Source of the DNA: Candidatus Woesearchaeota archaeon
GTDB taxonomy: Archaea; Nanobdellota; Nanobdellia; Woesearchaeales; JAGVXP01
Assembly (NCBI GenBank): GCA_018303725.1
Contig: JAGVXP010000052.1
Span: 1 to 35,226 of the forward strand
Direction: 5' to 3'
Length of the DNA stretch: 35,226 bases
The position numbers were made by a program, and so were the translations under genes. The notes under the pieces are model-generated. The model was not told where the DNA came from and ran no database searches. It worked only from the letters and a program-made list of their open reading frames with translations. This document shows, in pieces, positions 6,976 through 16,118 of the stretch (the first letter of the stretch is position 1; each line of letters begins with the position of its first letter).

Positions 6976-9180
6976 ATGGGGAACATTAGATATAAAAAAT
7001 ATCTTATTTGTGTTCTATTTTTGTTATTAATCCCCATAAATGTTTATGCTTATGATTGGGATGGAGTTATAGCAGATGGAAGCACTATGACTCTTTTAGG
7101 ACCTAATGATCAACAATATGATATTATGGTTGTATCATCAGATGGCCATTCGCTTTCAGTAGAAGTAGAGGTAAATGGCGAAACTAAACGAATTGCTCAA
7201 GGTGAAACGGCCCAATTTGGTAATATGGTTCTAGGCCTTTTTGATTGGGGAAGTGGTGAATCACTATATACAATAAGTTTTAGTAGTTCTGTGGAAGTAA
7301 CCTCAACAGATGATGGATCATCAAAAGTTTGTAATCTTTATGACCATAAAGAATGTTACAATGGCTATCCATATTGGTATGATTCTTGTGGTTACAGGCA
7401 GGATAGAGCAGGAGATTGTGGTTATGGTTATGAATGTGTTAATGGGGAATGCATTGTGGAAGGACCAGCTTGTGAGGATAAATGCAATTTTATAGGGCAA
7501 AGTTGCATTAACAATAATATATTCAAATGTGTAAAAAACCATCAAGGTTGTAAAGAGCCTGATTTGGTACAAAATTGTGCTTCAAATGAAGAATGTGTGC
7601 AATCAGGCTCTACAGTTTATTGTAAAACAAAATTTGTGTGTAGCGAAGGTGATAAAAAAGATTTAAAGTGTATTTCTGAAACAATGTATGCTTATTATGT
7701 TTGTAAAAACAATAATTGGGAATGGGTTAAAGAGAATTGTCCAACAAGTGATATATGTAAAGATGGGAAATGTGTTGAAGTTGTGGAAGAAGAAAGCACA
7801 TATGATGAAAAGGTAGAAGAGGTAAGGGATACAACAGAAAACGTAAAAGAAACAAAAAGAGAGGAACAAGTACCAACAAAAAAGTGTAGTTGGTTTGAGA
7901 GAATATTTTTGGGATGTAAAGTTGTTGCAGTAAAAATAGAACTAAAAAAAAGTGATGAGTGTGATCGGGAGGGAAAGATAAAATGTATTGATAATGGAAT
8001 TTTTCAATGCATAAATAGAAATGGTGTATTAGGTATAAACAGAGTTGAAACTTGTTCTGAAAATGAAGTATGTGATGATTCAAGTGGTAAACCTGAATGT
8101 AAGATTAGATTTGTTTGTAAAGAAGATGAAATAAAAGAGAAATATTGTTCTCGTGATAAAGACAATAAAGGAGGCATTATATGTTCAAATAACACATGGA
8201 AAAATTTTGAAGAAAGGTGCCCTAAAGGAACAATATGTATGGATGGTGAATGTGGGAAATGTGACCCTAAATGGGTATGTGAAGATATATGGTCTGAGTG
8301 TATAGATAACCTTAAAAAGAAAAAATGCGTAGATAATTGTGGGAATATAAAGTATGAGTCTAAAGTATGTTTAACTTCAGAACAAACAAACACCAAAAAA
8401 GGTCTTGATAAATCAAAAATTGTTGTAGACGATTATCCTTTAATATTGGTTCATGGTTGGCACTCTGATGATTCTGCTTTATGGGAACTCCTAAGAAAAT
8501 TAATAGAAGATGGATTTTATGAATTTCACGATTATACAAAAGCAAATGAACCTAAAACAAAACCATGGGTTGCTAATCCTGTAACATATGCACATGGTTC
8601 TAGTGGTCGTATAGATACCAATATTAGTAAACATGCTGAATGGTTAAAGTATAGAATTGAACAAACAAAAGAATTCACAAAAAGAGATAAAGTTAATATT
8701 ATAGCACATAGCATGGGCGGTCTAATTTCAAGGTATTACATAAAATATTTAGGGGGTGATAAATCAGTTAATAAATTAATAATACTTGATACACCAAACC
8801 ATGGAGCATATTTGGCGGATATTAAAGAAGTAGTAGATGAAGCATTTAGCATAAATGATCCCGCTTTGAAAGAATTATCGCCAACTAGCAAATTTATTAA
8901 ATCGTTAAACGAGCCAGATGAGACCCCTGGACAAGTAAAATATTATACAATTGCATGTGAGGACACATTTGGGCTAAGTACAGTTCCTTCTAATAGTGTG
9001 TTTCTCGAAGGAGCAACTAATTTTGGTGATATAAAGTGTAGACATACAACTATCATTAACCCCCATCTAACACCTAAAGCCTATGAACTTATATTGAAAG
9101 CTTTAGACAAACAAGGATATTATGAAATTGAAGAAAAGAAATCAAAAAATTGTCTATTCGGTTTTATATGCTTTGGGTGA
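6976..9180 (+). CDS. Secreted Cys-rich protein with C-terminal lipase-like alpha/beta hydrolase, 734 aa
   Basis: Predicted exported esterase or lipase. Residues 1-26 are a signal peptide (basic start, CVLFLLLIPINVYAY). Residues ~125-270 and ~325-465 are repeated Cys-rich modules with patterns such as CxxxCNFIGQSC, EECV and ICKDGKCVE, likely disulfide-bonded. A Glu/Lys-rich linker (~270-310) separates them. Residues ~485-730 are the hydrolase: LILVHGWHSDD (oxyanion region) and nucleophile elbow IAHSMGGL with Ser579; LDTPNHGAYL fits triacylglycerol lipases/PGAP1-like esterases. Cell-surface lipid or host-contact use is inferred from the architecture. The fusion of Cys-rich modules to a lipase is uncommon. 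There is its own promoter and no operon partner except the next small gene. Confidence 0.85.
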   Translation: MGNIRYKKYLICVLFLLLIPINVYAYDWDGVIADGSTMTLLGPNDQQYDIMVVSSDGHSLSVEVEVNGETKRIAQGETAQFGNMVLGLFDWGSGESLYTISFSSSVEVTSTDDGSSKVCNLYDHKECYNGYPYWYDSCGYRQDRAGDCGYGYECVNGECIVEGPACEDKCNFIGQSCINNNIFKCVKNHQGCKEPDLVQNCASNEECVQSGSTVYCKTKFVCSEGDKKDLKCISETMYAYYVCKNNNWEWVKENCPTSDICKDGKCVEVVEEESTYDEKVEEVRDTTENVKETKREEQVPTKKCSWFERIFLGCKVVAVKIELKKSDECDREGKIKCIDNGIFQCINRNGVLGINRVETCSENEVCDDSSGKPECKIRFVCKEDEIKEKYCSRDKDNKGGIICSNNTWKNFEERCPKGTICMDGECGKCDPKWVCEDIWSECIDNLKKKKCVDNCGNIKYESKVCLTSEQTNTKKGLDKSKIVVDDYPLILVHGWHSDDSALWELLRKLIEDGFYEFHDYTKANEPKTKPWVANPVTYAHGSSGRIDTNISKHAEWLKYRIEQTKEFTKRDKVNIIAHSMGGLISRYYIKYLGGDKSVNKLIILDTPNHGAYLADIKEVVDEAFSINDPALKELSPTSKFIKSLNEPDETPGQVKYYTIACEDTFGLSTVPSNSVFLEGATNFGDIKCRHTTIINPHLTPKAYELILKALDKQGYYEIEEKKSKNCLFGFICFG

Positions 9181-9184
9181 TTAA

Positions 9185-9517
9185 ATGATAAAAAAAATTA
9201 AAGAAAACTCAGTATTAATAATAATCGCAGCTACAGTCGGAGCAATATTATCTCACCAATTAAGTAATCCTGATATCATAAACCTTATAAGAAACATTAA
9301 CCGCTTTGGTAGTATAATCAACATTACTCCATCAATTAACTATATTTTACATTGGTTAGGTTATTTTATTATAGTAGGAATCTTTGCAACTGTAATATTT
9401 TTAGTTGTGTTTTCTCTTTTATGTATCTTTTATAAAATTGGAGATTTATTTTATCTATTTTCAAAAAAAATAAGAAGGTTGTTAATTCCTAAAAAGAAGT
9501 ATAGAACTAAACCTTAA
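9185..9517 (+). CDS. Small membrane protein, 110 aa
   Basis: Unrecognised. Two hydrophobic segments at about residues 9-25 (VLIIIAATVGAIL) and 55-85 (YFIIVGIFATVIFLVVFSLL) with a basic C-terminus (KKIRRLLIPKKKYRTK). It starts 4 nt after the lipase-like gene and so is probably co-translated with it; whether it assists export or anchoring is unknown. Confidence 0.6.
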   Translation: MIKKIKENSVLIIIAATVGAILSHQLSNPDIINLIRNINRFGSIINITPSINYILHWLGYFIIVGIFATVIFLVVFSLLCIFYKIGDLFYLFSKKIRRLLIPKKKYRTKP

Positions 9518-9540
9518 ACCAATTCTTCCCAAAACCAACA

Positions 9541-9553
9541 CTTTTATATAAAC
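9541..9553 (+). promoter_or_regulatory. Promoter and strong ribosome site of the lamin-tail-domain gene
   Basis: CTTTTATATAAAC is a TATA box ~37-49 bp upstream of the ATG at 9590. AAGGGGGTG sits just before the start, so this first gene is led by a Shine-Dalgarno rather than being leaderless. Confidence 0.55.
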
Positions 9554-9589
9554 CCTATTCACTCTCATCCTGTTTAAAGGGGGTGTGTT

Positions 9590-11467
9590 ATGAAAAGATT
9601 TATCTTTTTATTGTTCCTAATTTATTTCTCCCAATTTACATTAGCAGACATAACAATAAACGAACTAATGTACAACCCGGCCGATTCTGACAACAATAAG
9701 GAATTCATTGAATTATACCATGATGAATGGACTAATCTTTCTAATTACACAATAGGAGATGAAAGCTCTAATGACAGCTTACAATTAATTTATTTTTACA
9801 ATTCCTCTTATTCTTTAATTGTGGAAGAAGATTTCAACTATAGCGAGATAAATGCTTCTGTATATTCTGCTGGCAAAACCATTGGAAACAATCTAAATGA
9901 TGATGACAATATAACAGTTTATTATCCAAATGGAACTGTAATTGATTATTTGTCCTATTCCAGCTCTTGGGGAGGGGAGAATAATGGTTATTCTTTAGAA
10001 AAAAAATATCCATATAATAATAACATGGAAGAGAATTGGGCTGAAAGTATTTATGTTAATGGAACTCCCGGAAGGATAAACAGCAGATACATTAATGAAA
10101 GCGAAGAAATAGAAATTGATTACAGTGCCTTAACTATTAATGAATTCTTGGCTGATCCGGAAGGGGATGATGATGCAGCTATGCCTTATGGCGAGTGGGT
10201 TGAAATCTACAATCAAGAAAATTATAGCATTGACTTGGAAGGTTTGATGTTAACCGATTCTGCAGATTCACATGAACTTTATGTCACAGACACCAACACA
10301 GAAGGAACAACAATAAAACCAAATGGCTATTTGGTTGTTTACAGAAACGGGGAAGGAGACTTTAGTTTAAATAATGAAGGTTTGGAAGAAGTTAAATTAT
10401 ACGACAAGGAAGGCAATTTGATTGAGGCTATCAGCTACAGTGATTCAAAAGAAGGCTCTTCCTGGGCTATAGTAAATGATAATTGGCAGCAAACCATGCC
10501 TACCCCTAATGAAGATAATATAGACAGCTCAGAAGTGAATTCTTCAAATTTTACCATATCGGAGGTGTATGATTTGGGCTCTGACGACAAAGCAAAATTT
10601 GGGCAGATAATAAGGGTAAAAACAGAAATCTACAAAGGAGACAGCGCAAAAAACAGCATACAATTATGGGTTGAAGATGAAAAAGGCAATAGGATTAGCA
10701 AAGAATCAAAAACAAATATTTATACAAGATATGCAGATTACAGCTTAACCTTGCCAATACAGTTAATACCCAATTGCGATTATAATTTTGAGGATGACAA
10801 TTATACAATAGTTATGGAAGGCTTGGATAAAACAGACACAAAAGCAATTAGGATAGACGGCATTACAAGCTCTCTATGTGAATTTGTTGAGGTAGAAAAA
10901 GACATTGAAGGAAAAATATTTGAATATGAGCTGATAGAAGCCCCAAGCCAGATTTCTGCAGGGGAGGAATTCAAAATAAAACTAAAATTGATTAACAATG
11001 ATAAGGAGATACACAAAATAGATGTCTGGAGCTATGTTTATAGGGGCAGCATCTCTTATAGCGGCGAAAGGGAGGAAAATAAAAAGAATATTGTATTACC
11101 AAAAACGGATTCTGTTGTTGTTGAGCTGGAGAATCTTGTTAAAGACGCTCAGCCTGGCGATTATAAACTGAAAGTAAGGATAAGAAAAGACAGCCAAAAG
11201 ACAGTGAAAGAGCTAACAACCGATATAAAAATAGCAGAAAAGGCAAATGAAACAATAAAATTAATGTCGTGCAATGAAATTTTATTATCAGAAGGCATAA
11301 ACTCCTCTTTAGAAAAAAGCGTTATCAGCGGGGATATGCTCTTAAAATCCATTAAAGAGCCAAAAATAGTTTATGAATCAGCCAATATTAAGGTTGAAAA
11401 GTTAATTCCTTTGTTTATAATAGCCCTATTGACTATTTTTTGCGTTGTTTTAATTCAGAGAAGATAA
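9590..11467 (+). CDS. Secreted, membrane-anchored protein with two lamin-tail domains, 625 aa
   Basis: Signal peptide at residues 1-19 (FIFLLFLIYFSQFTLA). Two lamin-tail (LTD) domains follow: ITINELMYNPADSDNNKEFIELYH (~21-150) and LTINEFLADPEGDDDAAMPYGEWVEIYN (~176-310), with the typical xINE...EFIEL/EWVEIYN openings. The middle (~320-560) looks like beta-rich extracellular domains. A single transmembrane helix near residues 603-622 and QRR end anchor it with the bulk outside. Many N-glycosylation sequons (NxS/T) are present, fitting an archaeal surface glycoprotein. LTD domains commonly occur in extracellular nucleases or adhesins; no nuclease motif is seen, so a surface adhesion/structural role is inferred. 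Confidence 0.8.
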   Translation: MKRFIFLLFLIYFSQFTLADITINELMYNPADSDNNKEFIELYHDEWTNLSNYTIGDESSNDSLQLIYFYNSSYSLIVEEDFNYSEINASVYSAGKTIGNNLNDDDNITVYYPNGTVIDYLSYSSSWGGENNGYSLEKKYPYNNNMEENWAESIYVNGTPGRINSRYINESEEIEIDYSALTINEFLADPEGDDDAAMPYGEWVEIYNQENYSIDLEGLMLTDSADSHELYVTDTNTEGTTIKPNGYLVVYRNGEGDFSLNNEGLEEVKLYDKEGNLIEAISYSDSKEGSSWAIVNDNWQQTMPTPNEDNIDSSEVNSSNFTISEVYDLGSDDKAKFGQIIRVKTEIYKGDSAKNSIQLWVEDEKGNRISKESKTNIYTRYADYSLTLPIQLIPNCDYNFEDDNYTIVMEGLDKTDTKAIRIDGITSSLCEFVEVEKDIEGKIFEYELIEAPSQISAGEEFKIKLKLINNDKEIHKIDVWSYVYRGSISYSGEREENKKNIVLPKTDSVVVELENLVKDAQPGDYKLKVRIRKDSQKTVKELTTDIKIAEKANETIKLMSCNEILLSEGINSSLEKSVISGDMLLKSIKEPKIVYESANIKVEKLIPLFIIALLTIFCVVLIQRR

Positions 11468-11514
11468 TCATTTAAGAAAACTTTTTAAAGAGCATAAGTT
11501 TCTTATAATCCAAA

Positions 11515-12120
11515 ATGACTGAAGAAGGAAAAACAAGCCAAATAAGATTTAGAACCATAATAGAGATGCTAGGAAAACCAAAAGAGCATGTAGAGAAAAC
11601 ACTAAGCTTATACATAGACAAGATAAAAGAGGACGGCAATATAATAGTTCTAAATGAGGATTATGCTGAATTAAAGCAGCAAGAAAACATGTGGAGCACT
11701 TTTGTTGAATTGGAGATTGTTGTCAAGGATATTTCAATTTTAATTGGTTTTTGCATTGACTACATGCCTTCTTCTGTAGAGATTGTAAAGCCGGAGCAGC
11801 TGGCTTTTAATAACAGGGAATTGTCAAATTTTTTAAATGATTTGCAGGCTAAACTGCATAATCTGGATATGATAGTCAAACAGCTAAAAGCGCAAAATGA
11901 TTTTTTAAAACGAAATATGAATGTTTCATTAAAAAACACAGTGTCCATAATGCTTAGCATAAAAGGGGCATTATCATTGAAAGAATTAGCTAAATTAAGC
12001 GGGATTAATGAAAAAGAAGCAGGAGCGCTGTTGAATGGAATGATCAAAGAAGAAAGGATTAAAAAAGAGGAGGATAAGTATATTTTGATATTAAAGAAAA
12101 ATGTTAAAGAACAAAATTGA
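11515..12120 (+). CDS. Helical protein with C-terminal winged-helix-like region, 201 aa, upstream of scpB-like gene
   Basis: Not assigned to a named family. The N-terminal ~60 residues (FRTIIEMLGKPKEHVEKTLSLYIDKIKED) recur in DPANN proteins as far as I recall. The centre contains a coiled-coil (~105-140, NDLQAKLHNLDMIVKQLKAQ). The last ~60 residues (MLSIKGALSLKELAKLSGINEKEAGALLNGMIKEERI) look like a winged helix. It overlaps the scpB-like gene by 20 nt, so a role with ScpB in chromosome organisation is inferred. It might replace the missing ScpA, which is unproven. TATA box AACTTTTTAAAG ends ~25 bp upstream. Confidence 0.65.
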   Translation: MTEEGKTSQIRFRTIIEMLGKPKEHVEKTLSLYIDKIKEDGNIIVLNEDYAELKQQENMWSTFVELEIVVKDISILIGFCIDYMPSSVEIVKPEQLAFNNRELSNFLNDLQAKLHNLDMIVKQLKAQNDFLKRNMNVSLKNTVSIMLSIKGALSLKELAKLSGINEKEAGALLNGMIKEERIKKEEDKYILILKKNVKEQN

Positions 12121-13141
12121 AGCTCTGTTGTTTTCTTCTGGTAAAAGGATGAGTGTAGATGAAATTGCAAAACTCTGCAATAGCAATATTGATGATGTAA
12201 AAGAAGCCTTGCAGCAGCTTAAATGGGATTATGAGGAGAAAAAGTCCAGCTTGATGATAATTGAAGAGGGGAATTACTGGAAGATAACTGTTAAAGAAGA
12301 GCATCTGCCCTTGGTTAAAAGCATTGTCACAGAAACCGAATTGACTAAAACCCTGATGGAAACACTGGCTGTTATTGCATTCAAATACCCTATAAAGCAA
12401 AGCAATCTGATAAAAATCAGGACAAATAAAGCCTATGAGCACTTGATGGAACTGGAAGAAATGGGCTATATAACAAGGCAAAAATACGGGAGAACAAAGC
12501 TGATAAGGCTTTCCCAAAAATTTTTTGACTATTTCTCATTGCCTGAAGAAAAATTGAAAGAGCAGTTTAAAGACTTTGAGGGAATAGCAAAAGCTATTGA
12601 ATCAAAAGAAGATGAGATTAAAAAAATAAAAGAAGATCAAAAGAAAATGGCTGAGGAAGCAAAAAAAGAGAAAGAGAAAAGGGAAAAATTGGGTGGCTTG
12701 GACATTTTTGAGGAAAGCCCTGAAGAAATTGAGGAGGAAGAGGCAAAAGAAGTAGAAGTTGTCAAGGAAAAACTAGATGGCTTGGAGGTTGTTGATGAGC
12801 CTGAAGTTGAAAAAGAAGAATCAACTGAAGAAAATGGAGAACCGATAATTTCTGAAGAAGAACAAACAGAGGAAAGCGAACCTGAAGAGCCAGAAGTTGA
12901 AAAGAAAGTAAAAGAGATATTACAACCTGAAGAGGAAGAAACCTCTCCTGAAGTTGAAAAAAGAGTTCGAGAGATATTCAATCCGCCTAAAGAAGAGGGT
13001 GATGAAGAAGAAATTGAAGCAAGGAGATTAAAGAAAAAACAAAAAGAAGAAAAGGAAGGAGAACAAAAAGAAGAAGGAAGTGAAGACCTTTTAGAAGCTT
13101 CAATGAAAGATGGCAATAACAACAACAATAACCAAGAGTAA
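12101..13141 (+). CDS. scpB: ScpB-like segregation and condensation protein with a long acidic tail, 346 aa
   Basis: ScpB binds the kleisin ScpA in SMC condensin. Residues 1-~155 carry the family pattern: KIEALLFSSGKRMSVDEIAKL, EEGNYWKITVKEEHLPLVKSI, LTKTLMETLAVIAFKYPIKQ and LMELEEMGYITRQKYGRTKL, i.e. tandem winged helices. From ~185 to the end it is a Glu/Lys-rich disordered tail with repeated PEVE(K)KxVxEI(L/F) units, roughly doubling the usual bacterial length of about 200. No smc or scpA gene lies in this window. Confidence 0.85.
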   Translation: MLKNKIEALLFSSGKRMSVDEIAKLCNSNIDDVKEALQQLKWDYEEKKSSLMIIEEGNYWKITVKEEHLPLVKSIVTETELTKTLMETLAVIAFKYPIKQSNLIKIRTNKAYEHLMELEEMGYITRQKYGRTKLIRLSQKFFDYFSLPEEKLKEQFKDFEGIAKAIESKEDEIKKIKEDQKKMAEEAKKEKEKREKLGGLDIFEESPEEIEEEEAKEVEVVKEKLDGLEVVDEPEVEKEESTEENGEPIISEEEQTEESEPEEPEVEKKVKEILQPEEEETSPEVEKRVREIFNPPKEEGDEEEIEARRLKKKQKEEKEGEQKEEGSEDLLEASMKDGNNNNNNQE

Positions 13142-13144
13142 AAA

Positions 13145-13291
13145 ATGATGTTTCTTTTAAAATGCCCAAAATGCGGTAATAATATGAAGTATGACAGCAG
13201 AGGAGCAATTCTTACTGGCAAAAGAAAAAGGTGCGTTTACTGTGGCCATGGCTATAAAGTTAAAGAGCATATTATCGAAAAGATAAGATAA
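13145..13291 (+). CDS. Zinc-ribbon protein, 48 aa (too short for the ORF track)
   Basis: Reads MMFLLKCPKCGNNMKYDSRG, then a basic stretch and RCVYCGHGYKVKEHI. The CPKC/CVYC pairs form a zinc ribbon. The ATG is 3 nt after the ScpB stop, so it is part of the same operon. It is basic and probably nucleic-acid-binding; the exact role is unknown. Confidence 0.75.
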   Translation: MMFLLKCPKCGNNMKYDSRGAILTGKRKRCVYCGHGYKVKEHIIEKIR

Positions 13292-13443
13292 AAACAGCTC
13301 TTTTTACTATGCTTATTATCAACCAGCTAAAACCCCAAAATTCTGCCTCTACAGCCCCTATAAAGCCATTTTATAATCGCAAGATTTATAAAGAAAAACG
13401 CATTCTAATTTGCTAAGGAAATAACCTAATTTCTGACTAAAAA

Positions 13444-16110
13444 ATGGAAGAAGATAACCAAAAAAATCAACCCGAAATTAGCCAACAAACTAGTGAGAAG
13501 ATAGTTCCAAGGCTGATAGAAGATGAGATGAAGCAGAGCTATGTAGATTATGCTATGTCTGTTATTGTTGGAAGGGCCTTGCCTGATGCCAGGGACGGTT
13601 TAAAGCCAGTCCACAGAAGGATATTGTTCGCTATGCATGACATGGGAATGTTCCATAATAAGCCCTTTAAGAAGTCTGCTAGGATTGTAGGAGAAGTCCT
13701 TGGTAAATATCATCCGCATGGTGACATGGCTGTCTATGATGCTCTAGTAAGGATGGCTCAGAATTTTTCGCTGCGTTATCCATTGATTAATGGTCAAGGC
13801 AATTGGGGTTCTGTTGATGGGGATTCTGCTGCTGCCATGAGATATACTGAAGCAAGGCTTAACAGATTGGCAGAAGAAATGCTGCAGGATATTGATAAAA
13901 AAACAGTTAAGTTTGTTCCTAATTTTGACGAGTCTTTAGAAGAGCCTTCTTTGCTGCCCTCCAAAGTGCCAAACCTATTGATCAATGGCTCTTCCGGTAT
14001 AGCAGTCGGCATGGCAACTAATATCCCTCCGCATAATATGGGAGAGGTTGTAGACGGCACTATAGCCCAGATCAATAACCCTGATTTAACAATAAAGGAA
14101 TTGATGCAATACATAAACGGGCCTGATTTTCCAACAGGCGCTCTAATCTGCGGCAAGAATGGCATAATAAACGCTTACAGCACAGGAAAGGGCCACATTA
14201 CAGTAAGAGCTAAAACAAGCATAGAAGAAGTCAAAGACCACAAAAACATAATAATCAGCGAAATTCCATACATGGTGAATAAATCTGAGTTAGTAACCGA
14301 AATTGCTAATTTAGTAAGAGATAAAAAAGTTTATGGAATAGCAGATATAAGAGATGAGTCTGACAGGGAAGGCATGCGTATAGTGATAGAGCTAAGAAAA
14401 GATGCAAACTACAAATTTATTCTAAACCATTTGTACAAACATACCCGTGCTCAAAATACCTTTGGGGTTATAATGCTCGCTCTAGTTGATAATGAGCCAA
14501 AGGTTTTGAATTTAAAAGAATTAATAAAATGTTATATTGACCATAGGAGGGATGTTGTCAGAAAAAGAACAGAGTTTGACTTGCAAAGGGCCCAGCAAAG
14601 AGCTCATATTTTGGAAGGCATAATAATTGCTTTAGACAACATAGATTTGGCAATTAAATTAATAAAGGAAAGCAAATCAGCTGAAGAAGCAAAAACAGCT
14701 TTAATCAACAACTTCAAATTAACCGATGAGCAGGCTTTGGCAACCTTAGATTTGAAACTGCAAAAATTAGCCTCATTGGAGCAGGAAAAGATAAGGCAGG
14801 AGCATTCTGATTTGTTGAAACTAATTGAAGAGTTAAAATCCATACTGGCTTCTGAACAAAAAATCTTGGAAATAATAAAAAAGGAACTTTTAGAGCTAAA
14901 AGAAAGATATGGCAATGCAAGAAAAAGCGAAATAACATCCATTGAAACAACAGAATTGGCAATGGAAGATCTGGTTAAGCCTGGCGATATGGTGATAACA
15001 ATTTCTCATTCAGGCTATATAAAAAGGCTGCCAGTTGAAACCTATAAGCAACAAAGAAGGGGCGGAAAAGGGGTTATAGCAGCAGGAACAAAAGAAGAAG
15101 ATTTCATAGAGGATTTATTCATTGCAAACACACACTCTTACATTTTATTCTTTACAAACAAAGGCAGAGTTTATTGGCTGAAGGTTTTCTATATCCCAGA
15201 AGCCGGAAGGCAGGCCAGAGGCAAGGCAATCATTAATTTATTAAATCTGCAAAATGATGAAAAAGTGACAGCATTTGTTCCTGTTGACAAATTTGATGAG
15301 CAGCATTACCTGATTATGGCCACTAAAAAAGGCACTGTTAAAAAAACAGACCTGATGGCTTACTCAAACCCTAGAAAAACAGGGATTATAGCAATAACTT
15401 TGGATCCGGATGATGAGTTGATAGGTGTCATGCTCACAGACGGCAACCAGCAGATTATCTTGGCAACTAAAAATGGAATGGCATCGAGGTTTGAGGAAAG
15501 CAAGGTAAGGCCAACCGGAAGAAGCGCAATGGGTGTGAAAGGCATTACCTTAAGGGAAGATGATGTGATGGGCATTGTTGTAGCTTCTGATGAAAAAACA
15601 TTGCTTACATTAACTGAAAACGGGTATGGAAAAAGGACAAGTGTTTCTGATTATAGGCTGACAAACAGGGGAGGCATAGGAGTTAGAAACATCATCTGCT
15701 CCGAAAGAAACGGAAAAGCCATAGCCATAAAATCAACAACGGATGAAGATGATGTGATGTTTATTTCCCAAAAAGGCAACATAATAAGGATTCCAGCCAA
15801 AGGCGTATCTGTCATTGGAAGAAACACGCAGGGTGTAAGACTGATAAGGCTTGAAGAAGGCGACAAAGCTGTTAGTATAGCTAAGATCGTAAAGGAAGAG
15901 GGAAATGAGGATGAGGAGGAACCAACTGAAAAGCCAGAAGAAGAGCTAGAAAATGAGCATCAAGAAGAAAGGCTGGAAGAGATTGAGGACAAAACAGAAG
16001 AAGAGCCAAAAGAAATTGAAAACAAAGAAGAACCCACACCAGAGATTGAAGATAAAACAGCACAAGAGTTAATTGATGAATCAGAGAATTTAAATAATGA
16101 TAAAGAATAG
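13444..16110 (+). CDS. gyrA: DNA gyrase subunit A with an acidic C-terminal tail, 888 aa
   Basis: Type IIA topoisomerase breakage-reunion subunit, which introduces negative supercoils with GyrB (not in this window). Residues ~22-500 are the cleavage domain, with [14 protein letters not shown] and catalytic Tyr134 in [17 protein letters not shown]. The GyrA box QRRGGKG at ~542 and following beta-pinwheel (~530-815) mark it as GyrA rather than ParC. The last ~70 residues are Glu-rich and dispensable-looking. At the quinolone pocket the usual Ser83 (E. coli) is Met95 ([11 protein letters not shown]) while Asp87 is kept as Asp99. Archaeal gyrases are known bacterial acquisitions. A TATA box (ATTTATAAAG, ~13384) precedes it. 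Confidence 0.97.
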   Translation: MEEDNQKNQPEISQQTSEKIVPRLIEDEMKQSYVDYAMSVIVGRALPDARDGLKPVHRRILFAMHDMGMFHNKPFKKSARIVGEVLGKYHPHGDMAVYDALVRMAQNFSLRYPLINGQGNWGSVDGDSAAAMRYTEARLNRLAEEMLQDIDKKTVKFVPNFDESLEEPSLLPSKVPNLLINGSSGIAVGMATNIPPHNMGEVVDGTIAQINNPDLTIKELMQYINGPDFPTGALICGKNGIINAYSTGKGHITVRAKTSIEEVKDHKNIIISEIPYMVNKSELVTEIANLVRDKKVYGIADIRDESDREGMRIVIELRKDANYKFILNHLYKHTRAQNTFGVIMLALVDNEPKVLNLKELIKCYIDHRRDVVRKRTEFDLQRAQQRAHILEGIIIALDNIDLAIKLIKESKSAEEAKTALINNFKLTDEQALATLDLKLQKLASLEQEKIRQEHSDLLKLIEELKSILASEQKILEIIKKELLELKERYGNARKSEITSIETTELAMEDLVKPGDMVITISHSGYIKRLPVETYKQQRRGGKGVIAAGTKEEDFIEDLFIANTHSYILFFTNKGRVYWLKVFYIPEAGRQARGKAIINLLNLQNDEKVTAFVPVDKFDEQHYLIMATKKGTVKKTDLMAYSNPRKTGIIAITLDPDDELIGVMLTDGNQQIILATKNGMASRFEESKVRPTGRSAMGVKGITLREDDVMGIVVASDEKTLLTLTENGYGKRTSVSDYRLTNRGGIGVRNIICSERNGKAIAIKSTTDEDDVMFISQKGNIIRIPAKGVSVIGRNTQGVRLIRLEEGDKAVSIAKIVKEEGNEDEEEPTEKPEEELENEHQEERLEEIEDKTEEEPKEIENKEEPTPEIEDKTAQELIDESENLNNDKE

Positions 16111-16118
16111 CTGGTTCT

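Noticed and set aside
12637-13221. 194-aa Ser-rich ORF on the minus strand
   Set aside because: It is the antisense shadow of the Glu/Lys-rich ScpB tail; low complexity explains the open frame.
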